The translations under genes and the position numbers were made by a program. The notes beneath the pieces are model-generated. The model saw only the letters and a program-made list of their open reading frames with translations, was not told the DNA's origin and made no database searches. A stretch of DNA of 64,000 nt from NCBI RefSeq assembly GCF_000482865.1, contig NZ_AXWW01000027.1:1-64000 (forward strand). Direction: 5' to 3'. Below, piece after piece: positions 12,107-20,692 of this stretch. The DNA is from Actinokineospora inagensis DSM 44258. GTDB taxonomy: Bacteria > Actinomycetota > Actinomycetes > Mycobacteriales > Pseudonocardiaceae. Numbering within the stretch: position 1 is the stretch's first letter; each line of letters starts with the position of its first letter.

Positions 12107-13765
12107 TCAGTGCATGGCGACGGCGGCCGGGGCGACCTCGCCCGCCTCAGCGGCGGCCTCGGCGGCCCGCTGGATGCCGGACTTGTTCGACAGCGGCTTC
12201 TCCTTGAGGAACCAGATCAGCGCGAAGGCGACCAGCGTCACCGCGCCACCGACCAGGAAGACCGTGTCCAGCGAGCTGGCGAACCCGGACAGGATCGGCC
12301 GGGCCAGCGTCGGGTCGAGGTGGTTGATGAACGAGGTGTCGTTCAGGTCCACGCCACCGCCACCGGAGAGGCCCTTGGCGAACTGCGGGTTCGCCTGCAG
12401 CGCCTGCAGGAACGCCGGGTCGGACCTGGCCGAGCTGAACGCGTCGCTGATGCGGCCACCGACGACGCTGAACAGGATGGACAGGAACACCGCGGTGCCG
12501 ACGGTACCGCCGATGGACCGGAAGAACGTCGCCGAGGAGGTGGCCACGCCCATGTCCTTGACCGGGACGTCGTTCTGGATGGCCAGGATCAGGGTCTGCA
12601 TGCACAGGCCGAGGCCCGCGCCCGCCAGCACCATCACCAGCATGGTCTGCCACACCGGGGTGTCCACCCCGATCTGTCCGAACAGGAACAGCGCGGCGGT
12701 GGTCGCGGCCAGGCCGATGATCGGGAAGACCCGGTAGCGGCCGGTGCGGGAGATGATCTGACCGGAGCCGGTGGCGGCGACCAGGATGCCGAAGGTCATC
12801 GGCAGGGTCATCAGACCGGACTCGGTCGGCGTGGCGCCCTTGACGATCTGCAAGTACAGCGGCAGCGACATCATCATGCCGAACATGCCGACACCCATGA
12901 CGAAGTTGACCACGTTGGTCAGCGCGAAGGTCCGGCCGCGGAACAGCCGCAGCGGCAGCAGCGCCGCGTCACCCATGCGCTTCTCGACGAACAGGAACGC
13001 GCCGAGCCCGACGACGCCGATGACGTACATCAGCACCGAGCGACCGGAGTCCCAGCCCCACTCGCGGCCCTGCTCGGCCACGATCAGCAGCGGCACCAGG
13101 CCGACGGTCAGCGCGATGGCGCCCCAGTAGTCGACCCGCTGGGCGACCTTGCGGTGCGGCACGTTGAGGAACCGGGCGACCACGATCAGCGCGACGATGC
13201 CGATCGGCACGTTGAGCAGGAACACCCAGCGCCAGCCCGCGAAGCCCGCGAAGGTGTTCAGGCCCGCGAAGAACCCGCCGACCACCGGACCGGCCACACT
13301 GGACAGACCCCAGACGGCCATGAAGTAGCCCTGGTACTTCGAGCGCTCACGCGGCGGCACCATGTCGGCGATGATCGCCAGCGCCAGCGACATGAGACCA
13401 CCGGCACCGAGACCCTGCACCGCGCGGAACGCGGCGAGCTCGTACATCGAGTTCGAGATGCCGGACAGGATGGACCCGCCGAGGAAGAACGAGATCGCGG
13501 TCAGGTACATCGGCTTGCGACCGAAGATGTCCGACAGCTTGCCGTAGAGCGGGGTGGAGATGGTGGCCGTGATCAGGTAGGCGGTGGTGGCCCACGCCTG
13601 GATGGTCTGGCCGTTGAGCTGGTCGGCGATGGTCTTCATCGCCGAGGCCATGATCGTCTGGTCGAGCGCGGCGAGCAGCATGCCCAGCATGAGCCCGGAC
13701 AGGACCGTCATGATCTGCCGGTGGCTCAGCCGCCCGGATTCGGCCTCCGTGACCGGAGCTGACAT
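12107..13765 (-). CDS. DHA2-family MFS drug exporter (EmrB/QacA type, 14 TM)
   Basis: The 552-residue protein begins MSAPVTEAESGRLSHRQIM and contains about 14 hydrophobic segments. Motif LDQTIMASAMKTIADQL in TM1 is the DHA2 D-x-T-I pattern. LYGKLSDIFGRKPMY is MFS motif A, and LAGAGLGLCMQ resembles a motif C region. It probably exports drugs or toxic metabolites by proton antiport. The ATG at 13765 overlaps the MarR stop as TAATG, so regulator and exporter are co-translated; GGGGGAAAG serves as the ribosome binding site. The substrate cannot be inferred. Confidence 0.92.
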   Translation of the reverse strand: MSAPVTEAESGRLSHRQIMTVLSGLMLGMLLAALDQTIMASAMKTIADQLNGQTIQAWATTAYLITATISTPLYGKLSDIFGRKPMYLTAISFFLGGSILSGISNSMYELAAFRAVQGLGAGGLMSLALAIIADMVPPRERSKYQGYFMAVWGLSSVAGPVVGGFFAGLNTFAGFAGWRWVFLLNVPIGIVALIVVARFLNVPHRKVAQRVDYWGAIALTVGLVPLLIVAEQGREWGWDSGRSVLMYVIGVVGLGAFLFVEKRMGDAALLPLRLFRGRTFALTNVVNFVMGVGMFGMMMSLPLYLQIVKGATPTESGLMTLPMTFGILVAATGSGQIISRTGRYRVFPIIGLAATTAALFLFGQIGVDTPVWQTMLVMVLAGAGLGLCMQTLILAIQNDVPVKDMGVATSSATFFRSIGGTVGTAVFLSILFSVVGGRISDAFSSARSDPAFLQALQANPQFAKGLSGGGGVDLNDTSFINHLDPTLARPILSGFASSLDTVFLVGGAVTLVAFALIWFLKEKPLSNKSGIQRAAEAAAEAGEVAPAAVAMH

Positions 13766-14322
13766 TACTTTCCCCCTTCGGAACGCGCGTGGGTGGCGCA
13801 TTCGGTGATGAGTGTGGGCATGTGGTTCGCGTGGTCGGCGAGGAAGCGCTCGAACAGTCGGACGAAGGTGTCCAGATCCGCCGGATCCCAGTGCCGAACC
13901 ATCCGGGCGAGTGAGAGCGCCATCCGGTTCCGCTGCTCCTTGAGCAGGTCGGTCCCGGCTTCGGTGACGGCGAGCAGGCTGGCCCGCCCGTCCTCCGGGT
14001 CGGCGCGCCGCTCGACCAGTCCGTCCTTGACCAGCGCCGCGACCTGGCGGCTGACCGTGGACGGGTCGGAGTGGATCGCCTCGGCGAGCGCGCTGGAGCG
14101 GCTCGGGCCGAGCACGATGAGGTTCTTCAGCAGCAGGATGGCTGACCGGTCCACACCGGCCTTGCTCATCCGCGCCGCGATGGTGGCCTGCTGTTTGCCG
14201 AAGGCGAACAGGGCGGTGGCCAGCCGCTGCCCCCGTTCGACCTCCTCGGCACGGAGTTCGACGGGGGTGTCGACCGCCCCGGTCCGGGGCTCGACGCCCT
14301 CGGCTGCCTCAGCCTGGGTCAC
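13765..14322 (-). CDS. MarR-family transcriptional regulator
   Basis: This is a 185-residue regulator with a MarR winged-helix core: LGPSRSSALAEAIHSDPSTVSRQVAALVKDGLVERR and a wing with DPEDGRASLL, the DxRxxxl signature. Helices rich in Leu/Arg at both ends would form the dimer interface. The GTG at 14322 follows GGGAGG at a good distance; an ATG at 14373 is far upstream and is probably in the promoter. It is the first gene of a two-gene operon with the DHA2 exporter and probably represses it until a ligand binds. Confidence 0.9.
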   Translation of the reverse strand: MTQAEAAEGVEPRTGAVDTPVELRAEEVERGQRLATALFAFGKQQATIAARMSKAGVDRSAILLLKNLIVLGPSRSSALAEAIHSDPSTVSRQVAALVKDGLVERRADPEDGRASLLAVTEAGTDLLKEQRNRMALSLARMVRHWDPADLDTFVRLFERFLADHANHMPTLITECATHARSEGGK

Positions 14323-14375
14323 GACACCTCCCGAGTTGCTTGCAACATCCAAGTAGTTGGTCGATACAAGCATGC
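14323..14375 (-). promoter_or_regulatory. Candidate promoter/operator of the MarR-exporter operon
   Basis: The bases upstream of the regulator hold nested inverted repeats: CCAA-CTAC-TTGG flanked by GCTTG ... CAAGC on the minus strand. The AT content is higher than in the surroundings. Such dyads upstream of a MarR gene are usual autoregulatory sites. The assignment is by pattern only. Confidence 0.45.
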
Positions 14376-14430
14376 GCTTTTCGGGTGACGGATCGCAAGC
14401 CCCTGACCTGCGACCCCGCTCACATCCCGA

Positions 14431-14464
14431 AACACCCCGGCACCGACATCGGTACCGGGGTGTT
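14431..14464 (-). terminator. Terminator after glyA
   Basis: The inverted repeat AACACCCCGG ... CCGGGGTGTT extends inward with one mismatch to a roughly 15 bp stem and a small loop. It lies 19 bases past the glyA stop. Confidence 0.75.
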
Positions 14465-14483
14465 CAGGAGCTGTTAACGCAGG

Positions 14484-15737
14484 TCAGACCCACCCGGGCA
14501 TCGGGTGGTCGGCGAGCAGCTCGCGCACCTCGGCGGCGATCTTGTCGATCTCGGTGTCGTCACCGGCAGCGACGGCCCGGTCGATCCACTCGGCCAACCG
14601 GGGCATGTGGTCGACGGTGAGGCCACGGGTTGTGACGGCCGAGGTTCCCAGCCGGACACCGGACGGGTCAAACGGTTTCCGGGTGTCGAAGGGCACCGAG
14701 TTGTAGTTCAGCTCGATCCCGGCCCGGTCCAGCGCCTTGGCCGCGGGCTTGCCACCGACGCCCTTGTTGCTCAGGTCGATGAGGATCAGGTGGTTGTCGG
14801 TACCGCCGGAGACCAGGTCGAACCCGCGGGCCAGCAGCGCGTCGGCCAGGGCCTTGGCGTTGGCGACGATGTTCGCCGCGTAGGTGCGGAACCCCGGTTG
14901 GGACGCCTCGCCCAGCGCGACCGCGATGGCGGCCGTGGTGTGGTTGTGCGGACCGCCCTGCAGGCCGGGGAACACGGCCTTGTCCAGCGGCTTCGCGAAC
15001 TCGGCGTCCGACATCAGCATCGCGCCGCGCGGCCCGCGCAGCGTCTTGTGCGTGGTGGTCGAGATGATCCGCGCGTGCCCCACGGGCGACGGGTGCGCGC
15101 CACCGGCCACCAGACCGGCGATGTGCGCGATGTCGGCCACCAGCACCGCGTCCACCTCGCGGGCGATCTCGGCGAACCCGGCGAAGTCGATGGTGCGCGG
15201 GATCGCGGTACCACCGCAGAAGATCAGCTTCGGCCGCTCGGCCAGCGCCAGCGCGCGCACCTCGTCCAGGTCGACCCGGCCGGTGTCCTTGCGCACACCG
15301 TACTGCACCGAGCGGAACCACTTGCCGGTCGCGGACACGCCCCAGCCGTGCGTGAGGTGACCGCCCGCGGGCAGCGCCATCCCCATCACCGTGTCGCCCG
15401 GGTTCGCCAGCGCCAGGTAGACGGCCAGGTTCGCGGGCGACCCGGAGTACGGCTGCACGTTCGCGTGGTCCACGCCGAACAGGGCCTTCGCGCGCTCGAT
15501 CGCCAGCGTCTCAACGGGATCGATGAACTGCTGGCCCTCGTAGTAGCGCTTGCCCGCGTACCCCTCGGAGTACTTGTTGGTGAGCACGGTCCCGGTCGCT
15601 TCCAGCACCGCGGCGGAGACGTAATTCTCGGAGGCGATCAGCCGGATCTTCTCGAACTGGCGGCGGGCCTCCCCCTCGACCAGGGCCGCGACCTGCGGGT
15701 CGGCGGCGGCGAGGTGTGGGATACCTGGCTGGTGCAT
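14484..15737 (-). CDS. glyA: serine hydroxymethyltransferase
   Basis: This PLP enzyme of 417 residues interconverts serine plus tetrahydrofolate and glycine plus methylene-tetrahydrofolate. It shows IRLIASENYVS at the N-terminus and NKYSEGYAGKRYYEGQQ. The PLP lysine lies in STTTHKTLRGPRG. The start at 15737 (MHQPGIPHL) has GGGAGGAAC upstream; the longer open frame runs through the ZTP riboswitch and is not coding. The gene is the main one-carbon donor for the folate pathway encoded at the left of the window and is controlled by the leader RNA upstream. Confidence 0.97.
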   Translation of the reverse strand: MHQPGIPHLAAADPQVAALVEGEARRQFEKIRLIASENYVSAAVLEATGTVLTNKYSEGYAGKRYYEGQQFIDPVETLAIERAKALFGVDHANVQPYSGSPANLAVYLALANPGDTVMGMALPAGGHLTHGWGVSATGKWFRSVQYGVRKDTGRVDLDEVRALALAERPKLIFCGGTAIPRTIDFAGFAEIAREVDAVLVADIAHIAGLVAGGAHPSPVGHARIISTTTHKTLRGPRGAMLMSDAEFAKPLDKAVFPGLQGGPHNHTTAAIAVALGEASQPGFRTYAANIVANAKALADALLARGFDLVSGGTDNHLILIDLSNKGVGGKPAAKALDRAGIELNYNSVPFDTRKPFDPSGVRLGTSAVTTRGLTVDHMPRLAEWIDRAVAAGDDTEIDKIAAEVRELLADHPMPGWV

Positions 15738-15770
15738 GGCGTTCCTCCCAGAGCGTGCGGCGACGAGACC

Positions 15771-15856
15771 GGGGGCACCCAGGCGTTCGGTGCCGCTATC
15801 CGCTCCAGCCGCTCCCCGGTGGTTCTTCCACCCGCACACGCCAGTCACGACTCGGT
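15771..15856 (-). promoter_or_regulatory. ZTP (pfl) riboswitch upstream of glyA
   Basis: Read on the minus strand the leader holds TCGTGACTGGCG, then ACCACCGGGGAGC, then CCGAACGCCTGGG. These three blocks, in this order and spacing, are the conserved core of the pfl/ZTP riboswitch, which binds ZMP/ZTP, the alarmone of 10-formyl-THF shortage. glyA is a typical regulated gene. About 33 bases separate the last block from ATG. The GGGTGCCCCC segment at the 3' side could control access to the ribosome binding site or form a terminator; which of the two cannot be decided by eye. Confidence 0.88.
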
Positions 15857-15871
15857 ACCGGACCTTACCCT

Positions 15872-15901
15872 TTGCCAGTTGTTGTTACCGGCCAGTAATC
15901 T
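15872..15901 (+). promoter_or_regulatory. Promoter for a leaderless thioesterase mRNA
   Basis: TTGCCA and TAATCT are separated by 18 bases, and the -10 element ends seven bases before the ATG at 15909. This spacing places the start of transcription on the start codon, so the mRNA is probably leaderless. No Shine-Dalgarno sequence is needed or seen. Confidence 0.6.
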
Positions 15902-15908
15902 GGTGGGC

Positions 15909-16367
15909 ATGAGCACAGACCTCGGCTGGGTCGCCGACGCCATGAAGCAGACCGTCCCCTGGGTGACCACGGCCGGTGTGGAGTTCGACGAGGTCAGCGC
16001 CGACCGGGTGGTGTGCTCGCTGCCCGACGCCGAGGACCAACGCAACCACGTCGGCGGACCGCACGCCGCCGTCGTGTTCGGCCTCGCCGAGACGGCCTCC
16101 GGCGCGGTGGCGCTGGCCTCGTTCAACGCGGAGATGGGCCGGGCGACCCCGCTGGTGGTGCGCTCCGAGATCCACTACCGCAAGCTCGCCCGCGGCCCGC
16201 TGACCGCCGAGGCCGTGCTGACCAGGCCCGCCGCCGAGGTGATCGCCGAACTCGACGCGGGCACCCGCCCGGAGTTCGACGTCGAGTGCTCGATCCGCAA
16301 CGCCGAGGGCGTCACCACCGCCGAGATGACGGTCGTGTGGACGCTGCGGCCGAACAGGACCGACTAG
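15909..16367 (+). CDS. PaaI/YiiD-like hotdog-fold thioesterase (DUF4442)
   Basis: This 152-residue protein has the hotdog layout: a VGGPHAAVVFGLAETASGAVAL helix, where the conserved His/Gly and Glu residues of PaaI-like thioesterases sit, followed by beta strands ending in EMTVVWTLRPN. It probably hydrolyses acyl-CoA or another thioester; the substrate is unknown. It is convergent with the LysR gene (six bases apart) and divergent from glyA. Confidence 0.8.
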   Translation: MSTDLGWVADAMKQTVPWVTTAGVEFDEVSADRVVCSLPDAEDQRNHVGGPHAAVVFGLAETASGAVALASFNAEMGRATPLVVRSEIHYRKLARGPLTAEAVLTRPAAEVIAELDAGTRPEFDVECSIRNAEGVTTAEMTVVWTLRPNRTD

Positions 16368-16373
16368 CCGGGA

Positions 16374-17375
16374 CTAGCTGGGCCGGGTCGGGCGGGGCAG
16401 CGCGAGGGCCGCGTCGACGTCGACGTGGGCCTCGGGGTGCTCGGCCCACCACTGGGCGTAGGTGGGGTTGCGGTCCACGATGGACCGGTAGGCGTGCGCC
16501 ACGCAGGCGAAGACCTCGTGGCGGCGGTTGCCCAGCACCCCGTCCAGCCGGATCACCAGGACCACCGGGAGGCGCAGGACCGCGCCGCGCAGGGGGCGGA
16601 TCACGAAACCGGGCCCGCTCAGCGACGCGGGCTGGGCGAGGCAGACCGCGCCCGCCGCCGCGAGGGCCATGGCGGTGCGGCCCTCGGTGACGTGGTGGGT
16701 GATCCGGGGGGTGAAGCCGACCTTCTCGCAGGCCTCGCGGAACCCCAGCCGCATGGTGTCCTGGTCGGGCGGCGGCACGACCCAGTCCAGGTCGGCCAGG
16801 TCGATCAGGTCGATCTCCTCCTGGGCGGCCAGCGGGCTGTCCGAGCTGAGCGCGACGAACTGAGGTTCCTCGACGATCGTGCGGATCTCCACATCGCGCA
16901 GCACCCGGTTCTCGATGCCCTCGAACCGCTCGAACACGGCGATGTCGGCCTGCTTGGAGGAGATCAGGTCGAGCAGCGCCGGACCGGACGAGTCGATCTC
17001 GGTGCGCAGCTCGGAGCTCTTGATCCAGGCGCGCAGCTCGGTGATCAGGGCGCTGGTGAACAGCATCGGGCTGGAGGCGACCACCAGCGGCGCGTCGGCC
17101 GGGTTCTGGGTGTGCGTGCGGGCGGTCGCCAGCAGCGCCGACATGTCCTCCAGCACCACCCTGGCCGACCGGACCACGCTGCGGCCCAGCTCGGTGGGGA
17201 TGCTGCCGTTGGACGACCGGCGGAACAACTCGCCACCCACCAGGCGCTCGATGGACCGCAACTGGGCGGTCAGCGCGGGCTGGGTCACCCCGAGCCGGAT
17301 GGCCGCCTTGGACACACTGCCCTCTTCCGCGATGGCGCAGATCGCCCGCAGGTGTCGAAGCTCGAGTTCGGCCAT
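16374..17375 (-). CDS. LysR-family transcriptional regulator
   Basis: This regulator of 333 residues starts MAELELRHLRAICAIAEEGSVSKAA, the LysR helix-turn-helix, with LGVTQPALTAQLRSIERLVGGELF following. The remainder is a periplasmic-binding-like effector domain. The ATG at 17375 is preferred over an upstream open frame because the HTH then sits at its usual distance from the N-terminus. The LLM flavoenzyme gene is divergent, 270 bases away, and is a plausible target; the effector is unknown. The C-terminus is slightly longer than usual. Confidence 0.9.
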   Translation of the reverse strand: MAELELRHLRAICAIAEEGSVSKAAIRLGVTQPALTAQLRSIERLVGGELFRRSSNGSIPTELGRSVVRSARVVLEDMSALLATARTHTQNPADAPLVVASSPMLFTSALITELRAWIKSSELRTEIDSSGPALLDLISSKQADIAVFERFEGIENRVLRDVEIRTIVEEPQFVALSSDSPLAAQEEIDLIDLADLDWVVPPPDQDTMRLGFREACEKVGFTPRITHHVTEGRTAMALAAAGAVCLAQPASLSGPGFVIRPLRGAVLRLPVVLVIRLDGVLGNRRHEVFACVAHAYRSIVDRNPTYAQWWAEHPEAHVDVDAALALPRPTRPS

Positions 17376-17645
17376 AACAGGAATTGATACCCCGTTCGGA
17401 TGAGATACGGCTAGAGCGACGCGGCATATTTCTGGTACCGGTTTGCCGCGCGCCCTCCGCGAGCGCGCCCCGACCAGGGGCCACAGCCCGACGGTCACCC
17501 GCAGACTCCCGGTGCCCGGCACGGCCCACCCACGGCGTGCCGGGTACCGGCGCTCACTCGCTGATTATCCCCGCGACACGCTCCGCGTGCCTCCCGGCGA
17601 GCCGGTTGATGGCAGGCAGCCCGGCCGGAGCTAACCTCGGGGCGC

Positions 17646-18650
17646 ATGAGGCTCGACTCCGGCGACTACGCCGCGACCGTGATCGACGCGGCTGGGGCGG
17701 CGGCCAGCGCCGAGCAGGCCGGGTACGACGGCTACTGGATTCCGGAGACCAAGGTCGACCCGTTCGTCGCGCTCGCGGTGGCGGCGGGCCGGACCACGCG
17801 GATCGAGCTGGTCACCGGGATCGCCGTGGCGTTCGCCCGCAACCCGATGACGGTGGCGGTGCAGGCCAACGACCTGCAGCTCCTCTCCGGCGGCCGGTTC
17901 GTGTTGGGTCTCGGGTCGCAGGTCAAGCCGCACATCACCAAGCGGTTCTCGATGCCGTGGTCGTCACCCGCGGCGCGGATGCGGGAGTTCGTGTTGGCCG
18001 TTCGGGCGATCTGGGCGGCCTTCGAGAACGGGACGAGTCCGCGGTTCCTCGGCGAGTTCTACAAGCACACGTTGATGACGCCGTTCTTCGACCCTGGGCC
18101 GAACCCGCACGGCAACCCGAAGGTCTACCTGGCCGGGGTGGGCCCGCTGATGACAGAGGTCGCGGGGGAAGTCGCGGACGGCATGATGTGCCACGCGTTC
18201 ACCACCGAGCGCTATGTGCGCGAGGTGACGCTACCGGCGTTGGAACGCGGTCGCGCGAAGGTCGGGAAGACGTTGGCGGGCTTCGATGTCAGTGGTCCGT
18301 CGTTCGTGGCGACCGGTAGCACTGACGAGGAGTTGGCCGCGTCTGTTGCCAACGTGCGCAGGCAGATCGCGTTCTACGGCTCCACACCCTCTTACCGCGC
18401 GGTGCTGGACTTCCACGGGTGGGGGCGGCTGGGCGACGAGCTGAACACGTTGTCGAGGCGTGGCCGTTGGGACGAGATGGACGCTCTTATCGACGAAGAA
18501 GTCCTGAACGCCTTCGCCGTCGTCGGAGATCCGACTACGGCGGCCGCCGAGGTCGTGCGACGGTACGAGGACATCGCGACCCGGATCGCGGTGCCCCCGC
18601 TCGTCGCGGCCGCGATGCGAGACCGCGAACAGCTACGCGACGCGGATTAG
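17646..18650 (+). CDS. LLM-class F420-dependent oxidoreductase
   Basis: The 334-residue protein has a luciferase-like TIM barrel: AEQAGYDGYWIPETKVDPF, ELVTGIAVAFARNP, LLSGGRFVLGLGSQ and PKVYLAGVGPLMTEVAGEVADGMM are hallmark strands. It resembles the TIGR03617-type F420 family of actinobacteria. It probably reduces or oxidises a small substrate with F420 or flavin. The 3' end overlaps the convergent Thr-rich protein gene by 18 bases. The LysR gene upstream may control it. Confidence 0.87.
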   Translation: MRLDSGDYAATVIDAAGAAASAEQAGYDGYWIPETKVDPFVALAVAAGRTTRIELVTGIAVAFARNPMTVAVQANDLQLLSGGRFVLGLGSQVKPHITKRFSMPWSSPAARMREFVLAVRAIWAAFENGTSPRFLGEFYKHTLMTPFFDPGPNPHGNPKVYLAGVGPLMTEVAGEVADGMMCHAFTTERYVREVTLPALERGRAKVGKTLAGFDVSGPSFVATGSTDEELAASVANVRRQIAFYGSTPSYRAVLDFHGWGRLGDELNTLSRRGRWDEMDALIDEEVLNAFAVVGDPTTAAAEVVRRYEDIATRIAVPPLVAAAMRDREQLRDAD

Positions 18651-19616
18651 CGCGGCGCCGGCGAGGACGAAGAACACCAAGACGACCAGGGTGGTCGAGT
18701 TGCCACCGGTCGAGCTGGTGACGACCTGGTCCACCGCGCCGGTCAGCACGATCCCGCAGTCGGCGGACACGATGTGCCTGCCGGGCACGATCTTCACGAA
18801 CTCGACGGTCGCGGTGAACTCACCCGAGTTGTCGGCCGTCGTGCCGCCGACCGACTCGCCCTCGGAGGTGAGCGTGACCCGGCGGTTGGGTTCGCAGCCG
18901 GAACCCTTGGCGGACAACGGGTCCCCGGGGCGCACGCTCGGCCGGTCCAGCTTCAGGCCGCCGTCGTAGGACTTCTCGTCGACGATCGGGACCTCGGTGG
19001 TCGCGGTGGTCGTCGTCGTGGGCGGCGCTGTCGTCGGGGTGCCCGAGGTTGTGTCCGAAGTGGTCGTTGTCGTCGTGGAGTTGGTCGTTGTCCCACTGGT
19101 CGTCGTGGTGGTTGTTGTCGGCCCGGTCGTTGTTGTTGTGACAGTTGGACGAGTGGTCGTCGGCGGGACCGTTGTCGTGGGCGGTACGGTCGTCGGCGAC
19201 GTCGGTCGGGTGGTCGTCGTGGGACGGGTCGTCGTCGGGCTCGTGGGGATCGTCACGGTAAAGCCCGTGACGCCGGGCGAGGTGTCCGTGCAGTAGCCGT
19301 AGATGACGTAAGAGCCCGGTTTGGCCGTCGCGGGCGCGGAGCCCACCACGGAACCGCTCGTCTTCCCGGCCGTGCTGACCGTGGGGATGGACAGCGACGA
19401 CGTGAACCAGATGGATGGACATGACCTGGGCGAGGACACGCTCCAGGTGACCGTGAACGACGACCCGGCGGGCCCGGAACCGGGGCTGATGCCCAGCACC
19501 GGGGTCAGCGACTGCGCCGACGCCGGGGCGACCGGCGCCACAGCCAGCACCGCCGCCGCAACGGCCAACCCGGTTAAGCGTCCTAATCCGCGCACGAGAG
19601 CCGCACCCCTGTCCAC
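18633..19616 (-). CDS. Secreted Thr-rich stalk protein with C-terminal membrane anchor
   Basis: This is a 327-residue surface protein. It has a signal peptide (hydrophobic stretch and APASAQ cleavage site near residue 34), then an Ig-like region beginning LTPVLGISPGSGPAGSSFTVTW. A stalk of about 85 residues of almost only Thr, Ser and Pro follows (about 125-210). After it come a second Ig-like region and a C-terminal hydrophobic anchor TTLVVLVFFVLAGAALIRVA. The stalk is a likely target for O-mannosylation. The first GTG (19616) is used; a second GTG at 19595 keeps the signal peptide. Function is unknown. Confidence 0.8.
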   Translation of the reverse strand: MDRGAALVRGLGRLTGLAVAAAVLAVAPVAPASAQSLTPVLGISPGSGPAGSSFTVTWSVSSPRSCPSIWFTSSLSIPTVSTAGKTSGSVVGSAPATAKPGSYVIYGYCTDTSPGVTGFTVTIPTSPTTTRPTTTTRPTSPTTVPPTTTVPPTTTRPTVTTTTTGPTTTTTTTSGTTTNSTTTTTTSDTTSGTPTTAPPTTTTTATTEVPIVDEKSYDGGLKLDRPSVRPGDPLSAKGSGCEPNRRVTLTSEGESVGGTTADNSGEFTATVEFVKIVPGRHIVSADCGIVLTGAVDQVVTSSTGGNSTTLVVLVFFVLAGAALIRVA

Positions 19617-19705
19617 TAGCCGATCTCACAGAACGCCCCGGCGGGCCACCGGACCGCTGTAGCATTCCGCCCCGATCGCCGCCCGACACAACCGGGAGTC
19701 TTCCG

Positions 19706-20692
19706 ATGGGACGTCTCATCGCCATCGTGGTTGCGCTGGTGACCGCCGCGCTCTTGTGCGGTGCGACACCCGCGCTCGCCCAGGCCTCCGATGACCCGTT
19801 GACGGTGACGGTCACTCTGGACGGTCAGGACATCACCGACCGCACTGTCCGGTTGGAACCGGCGCGCACCGCCGAGGTCTCCATCACCGCGGTCAACCAC
19901 GGCAACAGCACGCAGAAGGTGCACCTGGTGCGGGTGTCCGGGGTCGCGTTGGCGCTGACCTTCTTCGCTTACGACACCACGCTCCCGTTCGAGGTACCGC
20001 CCGGTAACCGGGTGACCCGGACGTTCCCGCTGGATGTCCGCGACCTCGACGGCCAGGCGATCGGGCTGCTGCCCACCGCCGTCGAACTGCTCGACGAGGA
20101 CCGGAACGTGTTGGGCGGCAGCGAAACCGTCGCTGACGTGCGCGGCACGCTGTGGTCGGTGTACGGGGTGTTCGGCCTGGTGATGTTCGTGCTGACCGCG
20201 CTGATCTGGGCCACCGTGCTGCTCGCGCTCGCCCGGCACCGGTTGTCGCCCAACCGGATCCGGCGCGCGCTGCGGTTCCTGCCCGCGGGCGCCGGTACCG
20301 GGATCGTGGCCGTGGTGTCGCTCTCGGTGTTCCGGCTCGTTGCACCGGAGCCGCTGGTCGAGGTGCCGATGGTGCTGGGCGCCACCGCCATCGCGATGGT
20401 CCTCGGTTTCCTCACCCCGCACCCGGTCGGGCCCGCGGGCGGTGATGAGCCGGGCGACAAGACGATGGCCCTGCGCACCCAGGTGATCGACCCCGGCGCG
20501 GCGACCCAGGCCGTGACGGCCAGCTACACCCAGTCGACCACGCAGACTCGGCGGCACGACCGACCCACCCCGCCGGGCACCCGCACCACCCAGCAGACAA
20601 GTCCCCAGACTGGCAGGCAGACCAGCAGGCAACCGAACCCGCGGACGGGCGGGCCAGGGGACCGGCCCGACACGAAGCGGTGGCCCGGATGA
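19706..20692 (+). CDS. Membrane protein with extracytoplasmic Ig-like domain, coupled to kinase
   Basis: The 328-residue protein starts with a signal peptide (MGRLIAIVVALVTAALLCGATPALAQ). An extracytoplasmic beta-rich domain covers about residues 30-145. Three membrane segments follow at about 150-175, 195-212 and 218-236. The C-terminal 90 residues are Thr/Gln/Arg-rich and cytoplasmic by prediction. The stop overlaps the start of a Ser/Thr kinase gene by four bases (ATGA), so the two are made together. The tail, with many Thr, could be a kinase substrate. I do not recognise a named family. Confidence 0.75.
   Translation: MGRLIAIVVALVTAALLCGATPALAQASDDPLTVTVTLDGQDITDRTVRLEPARTAEVSITAVNHGNSTQKVHLVRVSGVALALTFFAYDTTLPFEVPPGNRVTRTFPLDVRDLDGQAIGLLPTAVELLDEDRNVLGGSETVADVRGTLWSVYGVFGLVMFVLTALIWATVLLALARHRLSPNRIRRALRFLPAGAGTGIVAVVSLSVFRLVAPEPLVEVPMVLGATAIAMVLGFLTPHPVGPAGGDEPGDKTMALRTQVIDPGAATQAVTASYTQSTTQTRRHDRPTPPGTRTTQQTSPQTGRQTSRQPNPRTGGPGDRPDTKRWPG

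Noticed and set aside
18997-19296. Val-rich plus-strand frame
   Set aside because: It is the antisense image of the Thr-rich stalk.
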